NCBI RefSeq assembly: GCF_036231965.1
Contig: NZ_CP109499.1
Location: 558,001 to 622,000 of the forward strand
Length of the DNA stretch: 64,000 nucleotides
Direction of reading: 5' to 3'
DNA from: Streptomyces sp. NBC_01428
GTDB lineage: Bacteria; Actinomycetota; Actinomycetes; Streptomycetales; Streptomycetaceae
Shown: positions 25,222 to 34,417 of the stretch, piece after piece
Layout of the letters: each line of letters begins with the position of its first letter
Numbering within the stretch: position 1 is the first letter of the stretch
Position numbers and translations under genes: made by a program
Notes under the pieces: model-generated
Seen by the model: the letters and a program-made list of their open reading frames with translations, nothing else
What the model was told of the DNA's origin: nothing
Database searches by the model: none

Positions 25222-26640
25222 TCAGATCGTGGTCATCCGGCCCTCCCGCGGCCGGAGATAGACCGCCCAGGTCAGGGTGAAGCAGACCGCGTACGCGACC
25301 AGGAAGGCCCAGTAGGCCGCGTCGCCGCTCGCGCCGGCCAGGAAGGCCTGCCGGAAGGCGATGTTCACGAGGACTCCGCCGAACGCGCCGACGGCACCGG
25401 CCAACCCGATCAGCGCCGACGCCCGCCGCCGGGCGTCCCGTTCGGCGCTCTCCGGATCGGTCCCGGCGGCGACGGCGATCCGTGCCTTGGCCTGGAAGAT
25501 CGCGGGGATCATCTTGTACGTCGAACCGTTGCCGACGCCGCTCAGCACGAAGAGCGCCACGAAGCCGGTCAGGAACAGGGGCAGTGATTTCTGGTGGGAG
25601 GCCACCAGCACGACACCCGTGCCCACCGCCATCGCGGCGAAGGTCCACAGCGTCACGCGGGCGCCGGACCAGCGGTCCGCCATCCTCCCGCCGAACGGGC
25701 GTACCAGTGACCCCAGGAGGGGGCCCAGGAACGTGAGGTAGGCGGCTTCGACGGGGGTGTCGAACTGGTCGTGGAACTGCACCTGCAGGACCTGCCCGAA
25801 GGCGAAACCGAAACCGATGAAGGAGCCGAAGGTGCCGACGTACAGGGCCGACATCACCCAGCTGTGCGGTTCCGTGGCCACTTCGCGCAGGGCCCGCCTG
25901 TCGTTCCTCAGCGACGTCAGGTTGTCCATCCTCAGGGCCGCGCCCAGGGCCGCCAGCACGATCAGCGGCAGGTAGACCAGCGGTACGAGCCGGGGGTGGG
26001 CCGCGCCTGCCGTGGCCAGCACCACGAGTCCGACGAGTTGCACGACCGGAACGCCGAGGTTGCCGCCGCCGGCGTTGACGCCGAGGGCCCAGCCCTTGAG
26101 GCGCTGCGGGTAGAAGGCGTTGATGTTCGCCATCGAGGAGGCGAAGTTGCCGCCGCCGACGCCGGCCACGCAGGCGACGGCCAGCAAGGTGCCGTAGGAG
26201 ACTCCGGGTTGGAGCACGACGCCGGCCAGGACGGTCGGCACGAGCAGCAACAGGGCGCTGAACACGGTCCAGTTGCGGCCGCCGAACCTCGCCACCGCGA
26301 AGGTGTACGGCAGGCGCAGCGCGGCGCCGAGCGCCGTCGGCACCGCGGTGAGCGTGAACTTGCCGGCCGGGTCGATGTGGTACTCCGGTCCGAGGAACAG
26401 CACCAGGACCGACCACAGGCTCCACACCGAGAAGCCGATGTGTTCGGACAGGACGGAGAAGACGAGGTTGCGGCGCGCGACCCGGGCGCCGGTCCGCTCC
26501 CAGAACGCCTCGTCCTCCGGCCGCCAGTCCGTGATGGCACCCGGCCGGTCCGCGCTCCCGGAGGCGCTCGGGCTGTCCGGGGTGCCGGTGCGCCCGGCGA
26601 CCTCTTCGGCCGTGCCTTCTGTGTCGACCACACTGGTCAT
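25222..26640 (-). CDS. narK: NarK-type nitrate/nitrite transporter
   Basis: 472 residues from ATG. A cytoplasmic N-terminal extension of about 65 residues precedes twelve membrane segments of the major facilitator superfamily. The nitrate-signature regions are visible: AVACVAGVGGGNFASSMANINAFYP near TM5 and FVALFVLSGVGNGSTYKMIPAIFQ near TM11, both Gly/Asn-rich as in NarK/NasA porters. It imports nitrate and possibly exports nitrite. It is last in the nitrate assimilation operon, 97 bp after nirD, a gap large enough for its own promoter. Confidence 0.93.
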   Translation of the reverse strand: MTSVVDTEGTAEEVAGRTGTPDSPSASGSADRPGAITDWRPEDEAFWERTGARVARRNLVFSVLSEHIGFSVWSLWSVLVLFLGPEYHIDPAGKFTLTAVPTALGAALRLPYTFAVARFGGRNWTVFSALLLLVPTVLAGVVLQPGVSYGTLLAVACVAGVGGGNFASSMANINAFYPQRLKGWALGVNAGGGNLGVPVVQLVGLVVLATAGAAHPRLVPLVYLPLIVLAALGAALRMDNLTSLRNDRRALREVATEPHSWVMSALYVGTFGSFIGFGFAFGQVLQVQFHDQFDTPVEAAYLTFLGPLLGSLVRPFGGRMADRWSGARVTLWTFAAMAVGTGVVLVASHQKSLPLFLTGFVALFVLSGVGNGSTYKMIPAIFQAKARIAVAAGTDPESAERDARRRASALIGLAGAVGAFGGVLVNIAFRQAFLAGASGDAAYWAFLVAYAVCFTLTWAVYLRPREGRMTTI

Positions 26641-26737
26641 CAGCTGTCACCCGCTGTTTCGTGAGGTGGGGTTGGTCCGTCGTGACGACGCTAGGAGGGG
26701 CGGGTTACGCGGTCGGACTCGCCGCAGTTCGGCCGTG

Positions 26738-27130
26738 CTACGGCCCGTGCACGCCCGCTCCGGCCAGCTGTGAGGTCGCGTCCGCGCTGTCGCGCACGGG
26801 CCAGACCCGCAGCACGGCCGGCGTGCCGTCCGGGGCGGTGGACTCGTCGAGGCAGCGTCCGTCACGGAGGTCGAAGACCTGCTTGTACATCGGCGACGCG
26901 ACCGTGGGGACGTCGCCCCGGCTGCCGAGGATCCCGCGGGACATCACGTGGGCGCCGCTGAACGGGTCACGGTTGTCGACCGCGTACAGCGCTCCGGCCC
27001 GGTCGCGGAAGACCGCCACCTGCTCGCCGCGGGCGCCGAGGACCGCGACCCCCCGGCCGGGGATCAGGTCGTCGTAGGGGCAGGCCCGCGTCCAGCGCGT
27101 GCCGTCGTGGATCTCCACATACCTGCTCAC
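26738..27130 (-). CDS. nirD: Assimilatory nitrite reductase small subunit
   Basis: 130 residues. GTG at 27130 overlaps the nirB stop as GTGA, so the two subunits are translationally coupled. The protein has the Rieske-like NirD fold (ACPYDDLIPGRGVAVLGARGEQVAVFRD, then YAVDNRDPFSGAHVMSRGILG and YKQVFDLRDGRCLDE). The Cys-His cluster ligands of true Rieske proteins are missing, as is normal for NirD. It works with NirB in NADH-dependent nitrite reduction to ammonium in the cytosol. Confidence 0.92.
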   Translation of the reverse strand: MSRYVEIHDGTRWTRACPYDDLIPGRGVAVLGARGEQVAVFRDRAGALYAVDNRDPFSGAHVMSRGILGSRGDVPTVASPMYKQVFDLRDGRCLDESTAPDGTPAVLRVWPVRDSADATSQLAGAGVHGP

Positions 27131-29733
27131 GCGGTACGCACCTCCAGTCGGGGCCCGGCCACCAGGGCCGGGGAAAGGATGGTTCCGTTCTCGTCCGGCC
27201 GGGCCGGGCGTATCTGGCCGCGCTCCGGCACGAAGGTGACGGCGGGGTCGGGTGTGCCGGGGGCGTTGACGAAGGAGACGAAGCGGCGGAGCCGTTCGGG
27301 GTCGGCGAGGACCGCCGCCCACTCGTCCTGGTACTGGTCGACGTGTCGCTCCATCAGAGCGTCCAGTTCGGAGCACAGGCCCAGCGAGTCGTCCATGACG
27401 ACGGCCCGCACGTGGTCCAGTCCGCCGTCGATCCGGTCCAGCCAGACGGAGGTCCGTTCCAGCCGGTCGGCGGTGCGGATGTAGAACATCAGGAACCGGT
27501 CGATGCTGCGGATCAGCGTGTCGCGGTCCAGGTCGGCGGCGAGCAGATCGGCGTGTCGCGGCGTCATGCCGCCGTTCCCGCCGATGTACAGGTTCCAGCC
27601 GGTGGAGGTGGCGATGATGCCGAAGTCCTTGCCCTGCGCCTCCGCGCACTCGCGCGCGCATCCGGAGACGGCGGACTTGAGCTTGTGGGGTGAGCGCAGG
27701 CCGCGGTAGCGGAGTTCCAGCTCGATGGCGAGGCCCACCGAGTCCTGCACGCCGTACCGGCACCAGGTTTCACCGACGCAGGACTTCACCGTGCGCAGGG
27801 ACTTGCCGTAGGCGTGGCCGGACTCGAACCCCGCGTCCACGAGCCGGCGCCAGATGGCGGGCAGTTGGTCGACGCCGGCGCCGAACAGGTCGATGCGCTG
27901 GCCGCCGGTGATCTTCGTGTAGAGGCCGAAGTCGCGGGCGATCTCACCGATCGTGATCAGGCCGTGCGGGGTGATCTCACCGCCGGGGATGCGCGGGACG
28001 ACGGAGTAGGAGCCGTTGCGCTGCAGGTTGGCGAGGAAGTGGTCGTTGGTGTCCTGGAGCGCGGCCTGCTCGCCGTCGAGGATGTGGCCGTTGTCGAGGG
28101 TGGCCAGGATGGAGGCGACGACCGGTTTGCAGATGTCGCATCCTTCGCCGGTGCCGTGCCGGTCGACCAGGTCGGTGAACGAGGTGATGCCGGCGACCCG
28201 GACGATCTCGTAGAGCTCGGTCCGGGTGTGGGCGAAGTGTTCGCACAACCCCTTGTCGACGGTGACACCGCTCGCCTGCAGTTCCTCCGTGACGATGGTG
28301 CCGAGGAGTTTGACGCAGCTGCCGCAGCCGGTGCCCGCCTTCGTGCACTTCTTGACCTCGGGGACGGTGCCGCATCCCGCGTCGTGGACGGCGGCGCGGA
28401 TCTGTTCCTTGCTCACGTTGTGGCAGGAGCAGACGACGGCCTCGTCCGGCAGCGTGACCGGGCCGGCGGGGCCCAGTCCGGCGGGCAGAACCAGCTGTTC
28501 GGGTGCGGTGCGCAGGGGTTCGCCGCCCATCGCCAGGGGGCGCAGCAGTCCGTAGGACTCGGTGTCTCCGACCAGGACACCTCCGAGGAGCTGACCCTCG
28601 CGGCCGATGACGAGCTTCTTGTAGACGCCGTTGCGGCTGTCGCTGTAGAGCACGTCGAGTGCTCCCTCGGTCGCGCCGTGCGCGTCGCCGAAGCTGGCGA
28701 CGTCGACCCCGAGGAGCTTCAGCTTGGTCGAGGTGTCGGCTCCGGTGAACGCGTCCTGGTCACGGTGTTCGCCGGCCAGGGAGCGGGCCGCGGTCTCGGC
28801 CATCGCGTATCCGGGGGCGACCAGGCCGTAGACCCGGCCGTCGGCGGCCAGCGCGCATTCCCCGATGGCGTAGACGTGCGGGTCCGTCGTGCGGCAGCGT
28901 TCGTCGACGACGATTCCGCCGCGCTCGCCGACGGGCAGGCCGCTCTCGCGGGCCAGTTGGTCCCGCGGTCGCACACCGGCCGAGAAGACGACCAGGTCGG
29001 CGGGGAGTTCCCGGCCGTCGGAGAGTCCCATGCCCCGGACACGGCCGTCCTCGCCGACGACGATGGCCTGGGTGCCCGCTCCCGTGTGGACGGTGACGCC
29101 CAGTTCCTCGATCTTGCGGCGCAGCAGCTGCCCGCCGCCTTCGTCGACCTGGAGGGCCATGAGGCGGGGTGCGAACTCGACGACGTGGGTCTCCAGGCCG
29201 AGCGCGGTGAGGGCGCCGGCGGCTTCGAGGCCGAGGAGTCCGCCGCCCACGACCACGCCTGTGCCGGCCTGCTCCGCGTCGTCGCGGATGGCTTCCAGGT
29301 CCTCGATGGTGCGGTAGACGTGGCAGCCCGCGGCGTCGTGGCCCGGTACGGGCGGGACGAACGGGTAGGACCCGGTGGCCAGTACCAGCGCGTCGTAGTG
29401 CAGCACCTGGCCGGACGCGGTGGTGACGGTCTGTGCGGCGCGGTCGACGGCGGCCGCCGGTTCGGCCAGGCGCAGGTCGATGCCGTGGTCGGTCACGAAG
29501 CCCGGTGGTGTGAGCGACAGCGCGTCGGCGTCCGTTCCGGAGAACCAGGAGGTCAGGTGCACCCGGTCGTAGGCGGGGCGCGGTTCCTCCGCGAGGACGG
29601 TGATCCGCCAGTCGGCCCCTCCGGGCTGCTCGGTCAGCGCCTCCAGGAAGCGCTGACCGACCATGCCGTGGCCGACGAGGACGAGATCCTTGAGCGGACG
29701 GGACGACGGGCCGGACGTCGGGCGGTGTGTCAT
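27127..29733 (-). CDS. nirB: Assimilatory nitrite reductase (NADH) large subunit
   Basis: 868 residues, full length. FAD/NAD domains span about 15-330 (LVLVGHGMVGQRFLEAL, VVGGGLLGLEAAGALTALG). BFD-type [2Fe-2S] region follows with VVCSCHNVSKEQIR and CTKAGTGCGSC, then the sulfite/nitrite reductase half with siroheme-4Fe4S ligands CVGETWC and CARECAE. Reduces nitrite to ammonium with six electrons from NADH. The start ATG overlaps the stop of the preceding flavoprotein gene as ATGA. Siroheme is probably supplied by the divergent genes at 33.3-35.2 kb. Confidence 0.96.
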   Translation of the reverse strand: MTHRPTSGPSSRPLKDLVLVGHGMVGQRFLEALTEQPGGADWRITVLAEEPRPAYDRVHLTSWFSGTDADALSLTPPGFVTDHGIDLRLAEPAAAVDRAAQTVTTASGQVLHYDALVLATGSYPFVPPVPGHDAAGCHVYRTIEDLEAIRDDAEQAGTGVVVGGGLLGLEAAGALTALGLETHVVEFAPRLMALQVDEGGGQLLRRKIEELGVTVHTGAGTQAIVVGEDGRVRGMGLSDGRELPADLVVFSAGVRPRDQLARESGLPVGERGGIVVDERCRTTDPHVYAIGECALAADGRVYGLVAPGYAMAETAARSLAGEHRDQDAFTGADTSTKLKLLGVDVASFGDAHGATEGALDVLYSDSRNGVYKKLVIGREGQLLGGVLVGDTESYGLLRPLAMGGEPLRTAPEQLVLPAGLGPAGPVTLPDEAVVCSCHNVSKEQIRAAVHDAGCGTVPEVKKCTKAGTGCGSCVKLLGTIVTEELQASGVTVDKGLCEHFAHTRTELYEIVRVAGITSFTDLVDRHGTGEGCDICKPVVASILATLDNGHILDGEQAALQDTNDHFLANLQRNGSYSVVPRIPGGEITPHGLITIGEIARDFGLYTKITGGQRIDLFGAGVDQLPAIWRRLVDAGFESGHAYGKSLRTVKSCVGETWCRYGVQDSVGLAIELELRYRGLRSPHKLKSAVSGCARECAEAQGKDFGIIATSTGWNLYIGGNGGMTPRHADLLAADLDRDTLIRSIDRFLMFYIRTADRLERTSVWLDRIDGGLDHVRAVVMDDSLGLCSELDALMERHVDQYQDEWAAVLADPERLRRFVSFVNAPGTPDPAVTFVPERGQIRPARPDENGTILSPALVAGPRLEVRTA

Positions 29734-30970
29734 GGCGTGGCTCCGTATGAGGTGAGCAGGTGCAGGGGTCGGTCGGGAAGCGACGCGTCCCGCTCGTACG
29801 CGCGGGCGAGGTCGCCCACGGTGGCCAGGTCGCCGAGCAGGATGGCGCCGACGAGTCGCTCGCCGCGCAGCACGAGCTTCTTGTAGCTGCCGCGTGTCGC
29901 GTCGGACAGGCGGAGCACGTTCAGGTCGGGGTCCGCGGCCTGGTCGTCGGCGTCGAGGTGTGCTTCGCCGAAGGCCGCGTACTCCAGGGGTCCCGCGCTG
30001 AGCCGGGCGAGGGGGCGCGAGCCCTGGTAGAGCGCGTCGGGGTCCGCGCCGGAGAGACGTGCCGCGAGGACGTCGGCCTGTTCCCAGGCCGGGCCGGACA
30101 GTCCGTGCACGACGCCGCGGTGCTGGGTGCAGTCGCCGATGGCGTGGACGTGGGGCGCGGAGGTGGCCAGTGTGTCGTCGACGACGATTCCGGTGTCGAC
30201 GGTGAGGCCGGCGGCGTGGGCGAGCGCGGTGCGGGGGCGGACACCGCAGGCGAGGACGACCAGATCGGTGCCGAGCCGGTAGCCGTTGGCCAGCTCGACG
30301 GCGCTGTCCCCGGTGCCGTGCCGGCCGACCACGGCGCGGGCCCGGTTGTTCGGGTAGACCTCGACGCCCATCCGCCGCAGCCCCTCGCGCAGCGCCGCCG
30401 CCGCCTCGGCGTCGAGCTGCCGCTCGATCAGGTGGGGCCCCTGGTGCACGATCTCGACGGTCAGGCCGAGAGCGCCCAGCGCCCGCGCGACGCTGACACC
30501 GAGGACACCGCCGCCGATGACGACGGCGCGCCGGGCCCGGCCGACGTCCTCGCCGAGGCGCGCGCAGTCGGCGAGGGTGCGCAGGCTGTGCACACCGTCG
30601 CGCAGCCCCGAGCCGTCCGGTCGGCGCAGTCCCCGGATCGGTGGGAGGACGGGATTGGCGCCGGTCGCGAGGACCAGTTCGTCCCAGGTCTCGATGCGGC
30701 CGTCGGCGGACGTCAGGGTGCGGGCGGCGAGGTCCACTGCCACGGCCTCGCTGCCGACGCGCAGTTCGGCGGCGCCGACGGCAGGGCCACCGCTTCCGCC
30801 GCGTAGCGTCCGGTCAGCACGTCGGCGAGGAGGACGCGGTTGTACGGCGGGCGGGGTTCGGCCCCGTGGAGGGTGATCCGGGCGGTTCCGCCGAGGGCGT
30901 GGTGGCGTTCGGCGAAGCGTGCGGCCGCCATGCCGGCTCCGACGACCGCGATGTGGCGGGCGGCGCTCAT
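29730..30970 (-). pseudogene. Nitrate-reductase NAD(P)H/FAD subunit with single-base frameshift
   Basis: The N-terminal 67 residues (SAARHIAVVGAGMAAARFAERH, PPYNRVLLADVLTGRYAAEAVAL) start at ATG 30970, which overlaps the nasA stop as ATGA. The frame then shifts near 30775-30785, and the rest (AELRVGSEAVAVDLAARTL, ATGANPVLPPIRGL, VVIGGGVLGVSVARALG) continues in the -1 frame to TGA at 29730. Restoring one base rejoins a typical pyridine-nucleotide:disulfide oxidoreductase, NasC-like electron donor of assimilatory nitrate reductase. The two halves are otherwise intact, with no decay, so this is either a recent mutation or a sequencing error. Operon overlaps at both ends argue that the gene was functional until recently. 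Confidence 0.85.
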
Positions 30971-33084
30971 GCGTGCCGCTCCTCGTCCGGCCTCGCCGTC
31001 GCGGCGACGCCCGCCGCTTCGACCCGCACCGCGCAGAGCTTGAACTCGGGCATCTTCGAGGTCGGGTCCAGCGCCGGGTTGGTGAGGGTGTTGGCCCGTC
31101 CCGCGCCCGGCCAGTGGAACGGCATGAACACGGTGTCGGGGCGGATCGTGTCGGTGATCCGGGCCGGTGCGACGGCCCGGCCGCGCCGGGAGGTCACGGC
31201 GAGCGCATCGCCTTCCTCTACTGCCAGTTGGCGTGCCAGCAGGGGATGCAGTTCCACGAACGGTCCCGGCGCGGAGGCGTTCAGCGCGCCGACCCGGCGG
31301 GTCTGGGCCCCGCTCTGGTACTGCGACAGCACCCGCCCAGTCGTGAGGAAGAGCGGGTACGCGGCGTCGGGTTCCTCGGCCGCCGGGCGGTGCGTGACCG
31401 GTGCGAACCGGGCGCGGCCGTCGGGCGTGGCGAAGGTGTCCAGGAAGAGCCGGGGCGTGCCGGGGTGGTCCTCGGCCGGGCACGGCCAGAAGACCCCGTC
31501 CTCGGCGCGGATCCGGTCGTAGCTGATTCCCGCGTAGTCCGCCTGGCCGCCGGCGGAGGCGCGCCGCAGTTCCTCGAAGACGGTCTCGGGGTCGTCGTCG
31601 AACCCCCGCTTGATCCCGAGGCGTTCGGCGAGTTCGCGCATCAGCCACAGGTCTCCGCGTACGCCCTCGGGTGCGTCGACCGCCCGTTGCCGCAGGACCA
31701 CCCGGCCTTCCAAGTTGGTCATCGTGCCGGTCTCCTCGGCCCACTGGGCGCTGGGCAGAACGACGTCGGCGAGTTGCGCGGTCTCGGAGAGCACGAGGTC
31801 GCTGACGACCAGCAGGTCCAACGACCGCAGCCTGTCGGTCACATGGGCCGCGTTCGGGGCGGAGACGACCGGGTTGGAGCCCATGAGGAGCAGTCCCCGC
31901 ACACCGTCAGGCCCAGGATCGCCGAGGCTGTCCAGGAGTTCGTAGGCGGAGCGGCCCGTGTGCGGGAGAGTCTCCGGGTCCACACCCCAGACGCGGGCGA
32001 CGTGTTCGCGAGCGGCCGGGTCCTCGATCGAGCGGTAGCCGGGGAGCTGGTCCGCCTTCTGGCCGTGCTCCCGCCCGCCCTGGCCGTTGCCCTGCCCGGT
32101 CAGGCAGCCGTAGCCGGAGTACGGCCGGCCCGCCTTGCCGGACGCGAGGCAGACGTTGATCCACGCGCCGACGGTGTCGGTGCCCTTGCTCTGCTGCTCG
32201 GGGCCCCGCGCGGTCAGCACCATGCCGGTCGCCGCCCGACCGAAACGGTGTGCCACCAGGCGGAGTTGGCTTGCCGCGATGCCGGTGAGCCGTTCGACGC
32301 GCTCGGGCCAGTGGGCCATCGCGGCGGCACGCGCGGCCCCGAATCCGGCGGTGCGGGTGTCGACGAACTCGTGGTCGACCAGCCCGTCGGCGATCAGCAG
32401 GTGCAGCAGGCCGAGGGCGAGCGCCAAGTCGCTGCCGGGCAGGGGTTGCAGATGGAGGTCGGCCAGGTCGGCGGTCCTGGTGCGGCGCGGATCGACCACG
32501 ATCAACGTGCCGCCGTTCTCGCGCAGTTCGCGGAAGTAGCGCACGGCGGGTGGCATCGTGTCCGCCGGGTTGCCGCCGACGAGGATCAGGCAGTCGGTGC
32601 GCGGGATGTCCTCCAGCGGGAAGGGCAGTCCGCGGTCCAGGCCGAATGCGATACGGTTCGCCGCCGCTGCCGACGACATGCAGAAGCGCCCGTTGTAGTC
32701 GATGTTGGCGGTGCCGAGCGCGACCCGGGCGAACTTGCCCAGTTGGTAGGCCTTCTCGTTGGTCAGCCCGCCACCGCCGAAGACTCCGACGGCGTCGGCG
32801 CCGTGCTCCGAGCGGATGGCCGAGAAGCCTCCCGCGACCCGGTCCAGCGCCTCGTCCCAGCTCGCCGCCCGCAGGGTTCCTCGATCGCGTACCAGCGGTG
32901 TGGTCAAGCGGCGCGCCGTGTCCAGCAGGGGTGCCGCGGACTGCCCCTTGCCGCACAACGCGCCGCGGTTGACCGGGAACTCGGGTCGTTCGACGACCGT
33001 CGTCCCGACACCGCCGGCCGTCGCGAGACGCATTCCGCACTGCAGTGAGCAGTACGGACAGTGGGTGTCGGTCGTGGTCTCCAT
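30967..33084 (-). CDS. nasA: Assimilatory nitrate reductase catalytic subunit (molybdopterin)
   Basis: 705 residues from ATG at 33084; a GTG at 33102 is an alternative and neither has a clear ribosome-binding site. The N-terminal 4Fe-4S motif is THCPYCSLQCGM...ALCGKGQS. The bis-MGD fold follows, with LVRDRGTLRAASWDEALD, GVFGGGGLTNEKAYQLGKF and the dinucleotide-binding LLLMGSNPVVSAPNA, and the C-terminal molydop-binding domain near YPLFLTTGRVLSQYQSGAQT. It reduces nitrate to nitrite in the cytosol. First gene of the nasA-flavoprotein-nirB-nirD-narK operon. It lacks the C-terminal [2Fe-2S] extension seen in some NasA proteins. Confidence 0.95.
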   Translation of the reverse strand: METTTDTHCPYCSLQCGMRLATAGGVGTTVVERPEFPVNRGALCGKGQSAAPLLDTARRLTTPLVRDRGTLRAASWDEALDRVAGGFSAIRSEHGADAVGVFGGGGLTNEKAYQLGKFARVALGTANIDYNGRFCMSSAAAANRIAFGLDRGLPFPLEDIPRTDCLILVGGNPADTMPPAVRYFRELRENGGTLIVVDPRRTRTADLADLHLQPLPGSDLALALGLLHLLIADGLVDHEFVDTRTAGFGAARAAAMAHWPERVERLTGIAASQLRLVAHRFGRAATGMVLTARGPEQQSKGTDTVGAWINVCLASGKAGRPYSGYGCLTGQGNGQGGREHGQKADQLPGYRSIEDPAAREHVARVWGVDPETLPHTGRSAYELLDSLGDPGPDGVRGLLLMGSNPVVSAPNAAHVTDRLRSLDLLVVSDLVLSETAQLADVVLPSAQWAEETGTMTNLEGRVVLRQRAVDAPEGVRGDLWLMRELAERLGIKRGFDDDPETVFEELRRASAGGQADYAGISYDRIRAEDGVFWPCPAEDHPGTPRLFLDTFATPDGRARFAPVTHRPAAEEPDAAYPLFLTTGRVLSQYQSGAQTRRVGALNASAPGPFVELHPLLARQLAVEEGDALAVTSRRGRAVAPARITDTIRPDTVFMPFHWPGAGRANTLTNPALDPTSKMPEFKLCAVRVEAAGVAATARPDEERHA

Positions 33085-33226
33085 GCCGAAGACAGTGACC
33101 ACGGCGGGTTACGCCGCCTGGTCGTCCGTGTTGCGCCGGCGGTACACGTCGCTCACGCCGCAGGCCGGACGGGGTGCGGCGGAGGACATGTGCCGTAACA
33201 CCGCGAAGCATTTGCCTAACCCGGGC

Positions 33227-33253
33227 GTGACGGCCAGGCAACCTGACGGAAAC
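33227..33253. promoter_or_regulatory. GlnR-like box between nasA and hemD-like gene
   Basis: GTGAC-n6-GCAAC-n6-GAAAC with exact 11-bp spacing, close to the actinobacterial GlnR consensus (gTnAC-n6-GaAAC repeated). It lies in the 191-bp divergent gap, 23 bp before the + strand gene. A further GTAAC-n5-GAAGC lies at 33195-33209 but with 10-bp spacing. Confidence 0.5.
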
Positions 33254-33275
33254 CGCGTGCCCGGAGTCTGCGTCC

Positions 33276-34415
33276 ATGGGCACCAACGACACTTCCACCC
33301 CGGCCGAGCCGGCCGGTCCGCTGACCGGGTTCACCGTCGGCGTGACCGCCGCGCGCCGTCGTGACGAGCTCGTGGCGCTGCTGACCCGGCGCGGTGCGCG
33401 CGTGGTGGAGGCTCCGGCCCTGCGCATCCTTCCGCTGGAGGACGACATCGCTCTGCGCCGGGCCACCGAGCGGTGCATCACCGCGCCGCTGGACTACGTC
33501 GTCGCGACCACCGGCGTCGGCTGGCGCGGCTGGATGAGCGCGGCGGACGGCTGGGGGCGGGGAGCCGAGTTGTCGGCCGTCTGCAGGGACGCCGTCGTCC
33601 TGACGCGGGGGCCCAAGGCGACCGGCGCCGTCCGCGCCAGCGGGCTCGGCGAGTCGTACTCCCCCGCGAGCGAGGCGACGGACGAACTCCTCACCTGGCT
33701 GCTGGCCCAGCCGCTGGCCGGCCGCCGGATCGCGGTCCAGGAACACGGCCTGCCGCTGACCACCTTCAGCGCGGCGCTGCGGGAGCGGGGCGCCGAGGTC
33801 GTCACGGTTCCCGTGTACCGCTGGGCACCCCCGGAGGACCCGGCCCCCGTCCGGCGTCTCGTCGAGTCGACGGTGCGCCGCGAGGTGCACGCCCTGGCCT
33901 TCACCAGCGCACCGGCGATCACCGCCTTCCTCCAGACGGCGTCGGCCGACGGCCTGCACGAACGCGTCCTGGAGGCCATGTCCCACGACGTACTGCCGGT
34001 CTGCGTGGGCCCGGTCTGCGCACGACCGCTGCTCGACGCCGGGCTGCCGGTGATCTGGCCGGAGCGCGGGCGCCTCGGCGCGCTCGTCCGCACGCTCACC
34101 GACACCCTGCCCACCCGTGGCCGCCAGGAACTGGAGGTCGCCGGACGGGCGTTGGTCCTGCAGGGCAGCGCGCTTCTGGTCGACGAGGAGAGCTACTGGC
34201 TCTCCCCCAAGGGCGCGACGCTGCTCCGCGCGCTGGCCGAGCGGCCCGGCTGGGTCCTCAGCCGCGCCGAACTGCTGCGCCGTGCCTGGGCCGACTCGGA
34301 CGCGGACGAGCACGCCGTGGAAGCGGCGATCGCGCGGCTCCGTGCCTCACTGGGCCCGCACAGCGACCTGGTCAGGACCGTGCCCAAACGCGGCTACCGG
34401 CTGGCTGCGGGCTGA
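33276..34415 (+). CDS. hemD: Uroporphyrinogen-III synthase fused to winged-helix DNA-binding domain
   Basis: 379 residues from ATG. Residues about 15-260 have the HemD two-lobe fold (GFTVGVTAARRRDELVALLTRRGARVVEAPALRILP, then VHALAFTSAPAITAFLQTA and LPVCVGPVCARPLLDAGLPV). Residues about 285-379 are an OmpR/PhoB-type winged helix (LSPKGATLLRALAERPGWVLSRAELLRRAWADSDADEHAVEAAIARLRASLG, RTVPKRGYRL). There is no receiver domain. HemD closes the tetrapyrrole ring for siroheme, haem and cobalamin; the fused domain suggests a regulator of nitrate or siroheme genes, or an enzyme with regulatory side function. It is divergent from nasA and 2 bp upstream of a chelatase. Confidence 0.9.
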   Translation: MGTNDTSTPAEPAGPLTGFTVGVTAARRRDELVALLTRRGARVVEAPALRILPLEDDIALRRATERCITAPLDYVVATTGVGWRGWMSAADGWGRGAELSAVCRDAVVLTRGPKATGAVRASGLGESYSPASEATDELLTWLLAQPLAGRRIAVQEHGLPLTTFSAALRERGAEVVTVPVYRWAPPEDPAPVRRLVESTVRREVHALAFTSAPAITAFLQTASADGLHERVLEAMSHDVLPVCVGPVCARPLLDAGLPVIWPERGRLGALVRTLTDTLPTRGRQELEVAGRALVLQGSALLVDEESYWLSPKGATLLRALAERPGWVLSRAELLRRAWADSDADEHAVEAAIARLRASLGPHSDLVRTVPKRGYRLAAG

Positions 34416-34417
34416 CC

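Noticed and set aside
26646..26660. GTCAC-n5-GTTTC before narK as a GlnR box
   Set aside because: Spacing is 10 bp and it ends only 5 bp from the start codon.
30775..30785. Programmed -1 frameshift in the flavoprotein gene
   Set aside because: No slippery heptamer or evident downstream structure; a one-base deletion or sequencing error is simpler.
30919..33048. 709-codon + strand open frame opposite nasA
   Set aside because: Shadow; nasA has the 4Fe-4S and molybdopterin motifs.
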